A stretch of DNA of 47,990 nucleotides from Gemmatimonadales bacterium (GTDB lineage: Bacteria; Krumholzibacteriota; Krumholzibacteriia; LZORAL124-64-63): contig JAHOYV010000075.1 of the NCBI GenBank assembly GCA_019038745.1, positions 1-47,990 on the forward strand. Direction: 5' to 3'. Every line of letters begins with the position of its first letter. Position 1 is the stretch's first letter. This document shows, one piece after another, positions 42,324-47,990 of this stretch. The notes beneath the pieces were generated by a model. It was not told where the DNA came from, ran no database searches, and saw only the letters and a list, made by a program, of their open reading frames with translations. The position numbers were made by a program, and so were the translations under genes.

Positions 42324-43970
42324 TTAGGACTGGACCGGCCCCCCACGCAGGCGCGCGGGAAGCAAATCTTCGCAAGTATCCTCCAGACGGGAAACCATGA
42401 GCGCCAAGCCGTCCGGGGTGGTTGGAATTTCCAATCCATCATACCCGGCCGGTACATTTACGCCATCCTCGTCGCTTGCTTCGTAAACATCCGCCACACC
42501 GTCTGCGGCCAGCTGAAAACTCAGCCTGACGTAGTCGTGCACCTGTTGACCGAACTCGGCCAACATCGGTCGCGCAATCAGCGTCTCCTCGATAATTCGA
42601 CCGATGGTTGTCAGGAAAGTGCACACTTGATCCACGTCAAAACCTTCGCTCTTGCGTCGAACCGCGATGACCTGGGCATAGTGACGGAACAGGTGCCGGT
42701 CCCGCGTCCGCACCGATGTAATAAGTACCTGGTAAACCAGGGTGATGAACCAGAGTAGAGTTTCGGACGGCATCTCGTGATAACGATTGAATCGCTCACC
42801 GCTGGTCGGCTCCTTCACATATTCGACGATTCTAGCGATCATTGTCTCCCGCAGCTCCTCCAGCTCGGAGCTGATCAGCAGGTTCGGCCGTTGCCCGACA
42901 CGCTGCAGAACCTCCTCGTTGCGCAGGTGCCAGACCTCGCCATGGGATTTCATGTTGTCGACCATGATGAGAAGACGACGTCGCACATCCAGACGCTCGG
43001 TCGGTTTCCAATTCAGTTCGACATGGCTTCTACTCGCGTCGACCCGCAATTGCTTGTCGATGTAATTCACCATCCAGGGCGCTTCAAAGGGCGGACGGCC
43101 GATCAGGTGGCCCAGCCACCAGCGCAGACGAACCCCAAGGCCGGCGAACCATTTGGGCAGGCAGATGGGCTCGGGAGTACTTCCGAAGTGGAAACTGGTG
43201 GCGGTAGTAAAAAGCTCACGGTGGCTGGTTGTGTTACTGGGACTGATGTTGTGGGTTCCGAAACGCGGCAACTGATCGCTGCCGTCGATAACCTGGTGCA
43301 GCAATTTTACCAGGTCCTGGATGTGAATATACGGAACGGCCGAGTCACCGCGGCCGCCCAGGATCCTTGAGTTCCAACCCTGTTCAAGCCAAGTACGCAG
43401 CAGCACGTACATGGGCGGATATTCACACCAGTCGCTGAATACAGCCGCCAGACGCATGACTGAAGCTGAAAAATATTCGGTGTGCTCACGCACCATCTCC
43501 TCGCCCAGGCGCTTGCTCCGTGCATAGGCAAACTGGGCATCGGGTGGCGTATCCTCGGTTATGGTCTCGCCTTGTTTGGGAAATTCACACGCGGCCAGGG
43601 AGCTGGCGAAGAGGAAGCGGGAGGTCCCGATCTGTCGAGCCAACTTCAAGACATTACGGGTGCCCAATACATTGGTACGATCGTACTCGGGGTTTTCCAT
43701 GTTGTGGAAATCGTAGTAGCCGGCCAGATGCAGGACATAGTCCGCACCACCGTGGCTTTTAACGCAGTCCACAACGTCGCGCATGGTTTCCCAGCGGGCG
43801 ATGTCCACCTGGGTCCAGCGCAGGTTGTCATAATCGGGGACACCGGCATCCCGACGCGAGCGGCGCGCCAAACAGAACAGACGGTATTTGCCGGCCGCGC
43901 TGGCCAGGAAGTGTCGGCCGATGAAACCTGATGCTCCGGTGACGACCACTCCGGGCAGATCGGTGTTCAT
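42324..43970 (-). CDS. NAD-dependent epimerase/dehydratase with extra C-terminal helical domain
   Basis: 548 residues. The first ~340 form an extended short-chain dehydrogenase: nucleotide motif TGASGFIG at 11-18, LHLAGYYD, the active-site Ser near 123 and the YxxxK pair Y149/K153. The last ~190 residues (ELEELRETMIARIVEYVK ... LTTIGRIIEETLIARPM ... YVRLSFQLAADGVADVYE) are a helical domain not normal for the family; it resembles the N-terminal sensor half of RsbR-type regulators, but only weakly. The substrate cannot be told. It is co-transcribed with the small membrane protein upstream (2-base gap). Confidence 0.85.
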   Translation of the reverse strand: MNTDLPGVVVTGASGFIGRHFLASAAGKYRLFCLARRSRRDAGVPDYDNLRWTQVDIARWETMRDVVDCVKSHGGADYVLHLAGYYDFHNMENPEYDRTNVLGTRNVLKLARQIGTSRFLFASSLAACEFPKQGETITEDTPPDAQFAYARSKRLGEEMVREHTEYFSASVMRLAAVFSDWCEYPPMYVLLRTWLEQGWNSRILGGRGDSAVPYIHIQDLVKLLHQVIDGSDQLPRFGTHNISPSNTTSHRELFTTATSFHFGSTPEPICLPKWFAGLGVRLRWWLGHLIGRPPFEAPWMVNYIDKQLRVDASRSHVELNWKPTERLDVRRRLLIMVDNMKSHGEVWHLRNEEVLQRVGQRPNLLISSELEELRETMIARIVEYVKEPTSGERFNRYHEMPSETLLWFITLVYQVLITSVRTRDRHLFRHYAQVIAVRRKSEGFDVDQVCTFLTTIGRIIEETLIARPMLAEFGQQVHDYVRLSFQLAADGVADVYEASDEDGVNVPAGYDGLEIPTTPDGLALMVSRLEDTCEDLLPARLRGGPVQS

Positions 43971-43972
43971 AG

Positions 43973-44380
43973 CTACTCCTTAACAGGTTCTATGAGCCGC
44001 CAGCGGTTATACAAAAACGCCAGAATAATGGCCATGGCTCCGTCTGCCAAACCCGACATCAGAACGACCCACAGCGACGGATTGATAAACCAGTATACGG
44101 CCAAAAAAACGGTAGCCATGACTTTGACCACGATGGAGAAAATAACAAGACACCGAAAATTGGACGGATTCCAGGCAGCCATGGAGTACCCCACCGCCAT
44201 GACGATGTGGAAAACACCGCCCTGGGTGGGAAAAAATGGTTCGGAACAGGGAACGTAACCCAGACGACTCAACAGTATGGCCGGATGCCAGATCAGGCCC
44301 AGCCCCACTGCAAACGAGTGGAAGGCCATGAGCCACAGCCAGATCTTGAGAAAAGTAGCAATTCGCGTTGAGACAGCCAT
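43973..44380 (-). CDS. Small four-helix membrane protein
   Basis: 135 residues from an ATG at 44380, nine bases after GGAGG; the longer frame to 44608 includes the promoter region and is rejected. Four hydrophobic segments are seen (IWLWLMAFHSFAVGLGLIW, VFHIVMAVGYSMAAW, FRCLVIFSIVVKVMATVFLAVYWF, LWVVLMSGLADGAMAIILAFLY). The pattern is like small DoxX/DUF4345-type proteins, but I do not recognise the family for sure. It is coupled to the epimerase gene. Confidence 0.82.
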   Translation of the reverse strand: MAVSTRIATFLKIWLWLMAFHSFAVGLGLIWHPAILLSRLGYVPCSEPFFPTQGGVFHIVMAVGYSMAAWNPSNFRCLVIFSIVVKVMATVFLAVYWFINPSLWVVLMSGLADGAMAIILAFLYNRWRLIEPVKE

Positions 44381-44413
44381 TTGCAGATACCTCCTACGGG
44401 CCGATATTCCATA

Positions 44414-44442
44414 ATCATGAAAATTGAACATCCAGTTGTCAA
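44414..44442 (-). promoter_or_regulatory. Sigma-70 promoter of the membrane protein-epimerase operon
   Basis: On the minus strand TTGACA (44442-44437) and CATGAT (44419-44414) are 17 bases apart. The start of transcription would be near 44407, about 27 bases before the ATG at 44380. Confidence 0.6.
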
Positions 44443-44620
44443 TAAAAAAACAGACTTCCCGACTCTGGGTATTTCCTACCGTATAACTGGTTTTTCCCGA
44501 AGTAGATACACAATTGCCCCATCCATTTGCATAGAAAAGAAACCTAATCCGGTAGTGTAAAACACACTCGTTTCTATTCGATTTTGGTGTACATTTATAT
44601 CCTCCCAAAGACGGAACAGA
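44443..44620. other. AT-rich divergent intergenic region
   Basis: Together with the two promoters that flank it, this is the space between the membrane protein gene and rho. It contains GTGTAAAACAC at 44555-44565, like the palindrome before the Rnf operon. No gene is supported. Confidence 0.45.
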
Positions 44621-44650
44621 TTGACACGGGTCACCTGCATAATTTATTAT
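44621..44650 (+). promoter_or_regulatory. Sigma-70 promoter of rho
   Basis: TTGACA at 44621-44626 and TATTAT at 44645-44650 are 18 bases apart; the leader to the ATG at 44739 would be about 80 bases. Confidence 0.6.
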
Positions 44651-44738
44651 TCTGAAGTAGATATACTATTATCCGCTTTGTATACGGATGCATCCGGAAA
44701 AGCCCACAGCCAGCACCACTGATCAAGGAACGAATCCC

Positions 44739-45854
44739 ATGTCTGAAACGACCCACGGCCCCGTCTCCGGGGTATTGGAAGTCATGCAAAAAGGCGGAGG
44801 GTTCCTGCGCGATCCCGGCCGTTCCTTCGCTCCGGACCGCAGCGACATCTTCGTCCCCCGGAAGTTGATCCAGAAGCTGAACCTGTTGACCGGCGCACAG
44901 ATCGCCGGCGCTTTGGGAAAAGGCCCCAAGGGACCGATCCTGGAAAGTGTCCATTCGATATGCGGCCTGTCTCCCGAGACATTCTCCGGCCGTACACCCT
45001 TGAAAGAATCGACGGCACTGAACCCGGAACACCGCTTCAATCTCGGCAAAAGCGGTAATCCCTCAATGCGCATAATTGATCTGATAGCGCCCATTGCCCG
45101 GGGCACACGCGGCCTCATCGTTGCACCTCCGAAGACCGGGAAGACGACCTTGCTGGAGAATCTGGCCACTGCCATCCATGACGATGCTCCCGAGACGCGT
45201 ATCGTGGTCCTGCTGATCGACGAGCGGCCGGAAGAAATCACCCACTTTCAGCGCATGGCCCCGGCCGAAGTGCTGGCCAGCAGTAGCGACCGGAGCGTGG
45301 AAGATCACGTGCGCCTGACGCAGATGGCCATGGCCCAGGCTGTTCGCGAAGTCGAATGCGGTCAAAACGTCGTCGTGTTGGTGGACAGCATCACCCGCAT
45401 GGGACGTGCCTTCAACCAGAGCGGTCGGGGTTCGGGCCGCACCATGAGCGGCGGTCTTGATTCGCGAGCCTTGGAGATCCCGCGAAAGTTCTTCGGCATG
45501 GCCCGGAACATCGAAAATGGCGGCTCGCTGACAGTGGTCGCGACCGCCCTGGTAGACACCGGCAGTCGCATGGACGACATGATTTTCGAGGAGTTCAAGG
45601 GCACCGGAAACAGCGAGATCGTACTGGACCGCAACCTGGCCGAAAATCGCATCTTCCCTGCAATGGATCTGAGGACAAGCGGAACCAGGCGCGATGAACT
45701 GTTCTTCGATGATGCTGAATATGAAGCTTTGACGTTGCTTCGACGGAGAGCTGTGAGCGCCGCGCCGCGCCAGGCCATGGAAGGCATGTTGAAACTGATG
45801 GAAAAGTGGGAAAATAATGAAGCTCTTCTGGCGGGACTTATTTCGAGTAATTAG
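44739..45854 (+). CDS. rho: Transcription termination factor Rho, short form
   Basis: 371 residues from the ATG at 44739 (AAGGA nine bases upstream); an ATG 17 codons earlier is possible. The primary RNA-binding OB-fold is at the N-terminus (SGVLEVMQKGGGFLRDP ... DIFVPRKLIQKLNLLTG). The ATPase core is complete: Walker A APPKTGKTTLL, Walker B VVLLIDERPEE, DSITRMGRAFN, the Q-loop region GGLDSRALEIP, GTGNSEIVLDR and the R-loop SGTRRDELFF. The N-terminal helical subdomain of typical Rho (about 50 residues) is missing, and the Q-loop reads LDSRAL instead of the usual VDANAL. It should be an active RNA helicase-terminator; whether it is the only Rho of the genome is unknown. Confidence 0.93.
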   Translation: MSETTHGPVSGVLEVMQKGGGFLRDPGRSFAPDRSDIFVPRKLIQKLNLLTGAQIAGALGKGPKGPILESVHSICGLSPETFSGRTPLKESTALNPEHRFNLGKSGNPSMRIIDLIAPIARGTRGLIVAPPKTGKTTLLENLATAIHDDAPETRIVVLLIDERPEEITHFQRMAPAEVLASSSDRSVEDHVRLTQMAMAQAVREVECGQNVVVLVDSITRMGRAFNQSGRGSGRTMSGGLDSRALEIPRKFFGMARNIENGGSLTVVATALVDTGSRMDDMIFEEFKGTGNSEIVLDRNLAENRIFPAMDLRTSGTRRDELFFDDAEYEALTLLRRRAVSAAPRQAMEGMLKLMEKWENNEALLAGLISSN

Positions 45855-45937
45855 ATGTAAATAATCTGGTTTTATATCAAATGTACAATTTTTGTATTTA
45901 ATCCTCGTGGTCTCAAGGACTTCCTCACTGTTTTTGA

Positions 45938-45966
45938 TTGACAGTCTGGTGTCACAAATGTAGAAT
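45938..45966 (+). promoter_or_regulatory. Strong sigma-70 promoter of the metalloprotease gene
   Basis: TTGACA at 45938-45943 and TAGAAT at 45961-45966 with 17 bases between. The leader before the GTG at 46136 would be about 160 bases, longer than usual. Confidence 0.7.
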
Positions 45967-46135
45967 CTCCAAATTGTTTTCCAAATCGAAAGGCCGGTCG
46001 GGGGGAACGGTCGGGACACATGAAACCTGTTTGAAGAAAATCACAGGATTTGTTTGGCCCAAAATACTCCGCACCTTCTTTTGTCAATGCTGATTGAAGA
46101 AGTCCTTTTCACTTCATTGCTGTTAGGAGCTCGCC

Positions 46136-47899
46136 GTGGCAAGACCAAACAAAATCAGCGTAGTGTTATTCGCAATCGTAATGTTGATCGCCGGATCGGT
46201 ATTCGCCAGCGCAGGTGATGTCGATTTTAAAAACGAGGCAGGACACTTTGTTTCGGGCCAGCGTTGCGGCACACACACCCCCACCCAGCAGGAAATGATT
46301 CAAGTTGAAAGGGAAATTAAGGACTTTATGGCCTCGGGTCATTTCGTTCCCAACAAGGCTATTGTAACGATCCCCGTGGCTGTGCACGTCGTTGCCATGG
46401 ATGATGGCTCCTGTGATGTTTCGGACGCGGTGATCAATGACCAGATCCAGGTTCTTATTAACGCTTATGCCGGTACCATCAACTATACCTTCGAACTGGC
46501 CAGCATTGACCGGACATACAACACCCGATGGTCGACACATAGATATGGCAGCAGCAACGAAAGAAAAATGAAGGAAGCTCTGGCCATCGATCCGGCTACT
46601 ACCCTGAACATCTATCTCTGCAACGTGGGCGGCGGTCTGCTTGGTTACGCAACCTTCCCCTACATGTACCCCGAGGACAGTTACATGCACGGCGTCGTGT
46701 GCCTCTATTCGTCGGTCCCAGGCGGCACTGCGGTTCCCTATGATGAAGGAGATACGGCAACGCATGAAATCGGTCACTTCCTGGGCCTGTACCATACCTT
46801 CCAGGATGGCTGCACGGTTCCCAATGATTATTGTGACGATACGCCACAAGAAGCATCACCGGCCTATGGGTGCCCCGAAGGTCGTGACACTTGCGTCGAT
46901 CCAGGTCTTGATCCCATTTTCAACTTCATGGATTACTCCGACGATTCCTGCATGGACCACTTCACCGCGGACCAATCGGCACGCTGTGACGAGCAGATGG
47001 CTCTTTACCGGCCGACGATGGCCGGCGCCGTAACCAGCAATGCTCCCGTAGCCGCTTTCTCGGGTGCGCCCCTGACCGGCGAGGACTCGGTTACCGTCAG
47101 CTTTACTGACGAATCAACCAATACGCCGACCAGCTGGGATTGGACCTTCGGTGATGGTGGGACCTCAACCGTTCAGAATCCGACCTATACCTACAACGGT
47201 ATCGGGACCTATACGGTCAGCTTGTTGGTGACCAATGCCGACGGCAGCGACACCGAGACCAAGACCGGCTATGTCACGGTAACCGACGGTGGTGTAGTAA
47301 CCGGCACGATGCACGTGGCCGACATCCACGTTTACCGTGTATTGAGCGGACGTAAATATTATGGTCGCGCCGACATCACAATCCAGGACGAAACCGGAGC
47401 CGCCGTGTCTGGTGCCACCGTGACCGCCAACTACACAGGTGATATTTCGGGTACGGCTTCCGGGGTAACCGGGACCGATGGCATCGTTACCCTGTCCACC
47501 GCACGGAAAGCTTACGGCAATGCAGACTTCTGCTTCGAAGTCACCAACGTGACCCACGCTTCCCTGACTTATGATTCAGGCGCCAACCTGGTCACCATGT
47601 CCTGCGAGGACGGCGACGTTTACCGCACGGCCCACCAGGTCACCGGCCTGAATCAGAACAACCCCAACCCCTTCAACCCCATGACGGAAATCAGTTTCAC
47701 TCTCAAGAGTGTTTCCAATGTCCGCCTGACGGTGTACAACCTGAAGGGACAGGTTGTTGAAAAGCTGATAGACGGATCCCTGGCCGAGGGCTACCACTCT
47801 CGAGTCTGGAACGGGCTCAAACATCCCAGCGGTGTGTACTTCTACCGTCTGGAAACCCCGGAATTCTCAGAAACCCGGAAAATGATCATGCTCAAATAG
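46136..47899 (+). CDS. Secreted M43-like metalloprotease with PKD and sorting domains
   Basis: 587 residues, GTG start six bases after AGGAG. Signal peptide at 1-26 (ISVVLFAIVMLIAGSVFASA). The catalytic domain has the metzincin motif HEIGHFLGLYH (H210, E211, H214, H220) and a Met-turn at M265 (NFMDYSDD), as in pappalysin-like M43 proteases, with several cysteine pairs. A PKD domain follows at about 300-382 (WDWTFGDGGTSTVQNPTYTY), an Ig-like region at ~390-490 and a FlgD-like sorting domain at the end (NPNPFNPMTEISF ... PSGVYFYRLETPEF). The last resembles the ends of the tandem proteins at the left edge, so all probably use the same export system. It likely degrades extracellular proteins. Confidence 0.92.
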   Translation: MARPNKISVVLFAIVMLIAGSVFASAGDVDFKNEAGHFVSGQRCGTHTPTQQEMIQVEREIKDFMASGHFVPNKAIVTIPVAVHVVAMDDGSCDVSDAVINDQIQVLINAYAGTINYTFELASIDRTYNTRWSTHRYGSSNERKMKEALAIDPATTLNIYLCNVGGGLLGYATFPYMYPEDSYMHGVVCLYSSVPGGTAVPYDEGDTATHEIGHFLGLYHTFQDGCTVPNDYCDDTPQEASPAYGCPEGRDTCVDPGLDPIFNFMDYSDDSCMDHFTADQSARCDEQMALYRPTMAGAVTSNAPVAAFSGAPLTGEDSVTVSFTDESTNTPTSWDWTFGDGGTSTVQNPTYTYNGIGTYTVSLLVTNADGSDTETKTGYVTVTDGGVVTGTMHVADIHVYRVLSGRKYYGRADITIQDETGAAVSGATVTANYTGDISGTASGVTGTDGIVTLSTARKAYGNADFCFEVTNVTHASLTYDSGANLVTMSCEDGDVYRTAHQVTGLNQNNPNPFNPMTEISFTLKSVSNVRLTVYNLKGQVVEKLIDGSLAEGYHSRVWNGLKHPSGVYFYRLETPEFSETRKMIMLK

Positions 47900-47915
47900 G
47901 TTTTTTCCAGGACAG

Positions 47916-47946
47916 GCAAAGGGGGTGGCTCGGCCGCCCCCTTTGC
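47916..47946 (+). terminator. Terminator hairpin after the metalloprotease gene
   Basis: A 14-base stem with one G-U pair (GCAAAGGGGGTGGC with GCCGCCCCCTTTGC) and a three-base loop lies 16 bases after the stop. No clean T-run follows, but the stem is very stable. Confidence 0.7.
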
Positions 47947-47990
47947 TATAATTCATTACTTTCATATTGCTTTCCACCCTCACCACTCAC

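Overview
The window looks like chromosomal DNA of a moderately GC-rich Gram-negative bacterium. Several secreted proteins end in a FlgD-like/type A C-terminal sorting domain, there is an outer-membrane barrel and lipoproteins, and multihaem cytochromes and Rnf genes are abundant. Together these suggest the FCB superphylum or a neighbouring candidate phylum (Krumholzibacteriota/Eisenbacteria-like). This placement is an inference from gene content; no rRNA or tRNA gene was seen.

Layout. (i) 1-8.0 kb: three tandem, very similar secreted proteins of unknown function, the first cut by the window edge. (ii) 8.3-12.7 kb: a PAS-PAS-GAF-SpoIIE phosphatase, then an ECF sigma factor, its probable anti-sigma factor and a DUF4097-type secreted protein. 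(iii) 12.77-12.87 kb: a probable solitary 3' end (domains V-VI) of a group II intron. (iv) 12.9-26.6 kb, all on the minus strand: a candidate extracellular electron transfer locus. It holds a 7-haem cytochrome, an outer-membrane barrel, a CsgG/LpoB-like lipoprotein, a second secreted protein with the same apparent fold in duplicate, a SurA/PrsA-like isomerase, a giant cytochrome with 42 CxxCH motifs, an NHL propeller and two hexahaem cytochromes that resemble Geobacter OmcS, the nanowire subunit. (v) 26.7-32.5 kb: two paralogous secreted propeller proteins flank a histidine kinase/response regulator pair and a short GntR regulator. (vi) 32.5-33.4 kb: a PAS-LuxR regulator. (vii) 33.8-42.2 kb: apbE facing a complete Rnf operon (Zn-ribbon protein, octahaem cytochrome, rnfC-D-G-E-A-B), in which RnfB is fused to a GltD/NfnB-like NAD(P)H:acceptor flavoprotein. 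(viii) 42.3-48.0 kb: an epimerase with an extra C-terminal domain, a small membrane protein, a short Rho factor and a secreted M43-like metalloprotease with PKD and sorting domains.

How the parts may work together. The Rnf complex would exchange electrons between ferredoxin, NAD(P)H and the ion gradient, and its octahaem cytochrome could pass electrons to the periplasm. The locus at 12.9-26.6 kb could then carry them across the outer membrane and along cytochrome filaments. ApbE would attach FMN to RnfG. The link between the two electron-transfer loci is inference; each locus is supported separately by motifs in the sequence. In total the five cytochromes carry 69 CxxCH motifs.

Start codons were moved inward where a Shine-Dalgarno site and signal peptide supported it; doubtful starts are flagged. 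Most long antisense reading frames here are shadows of GC-rich genes and were left out.
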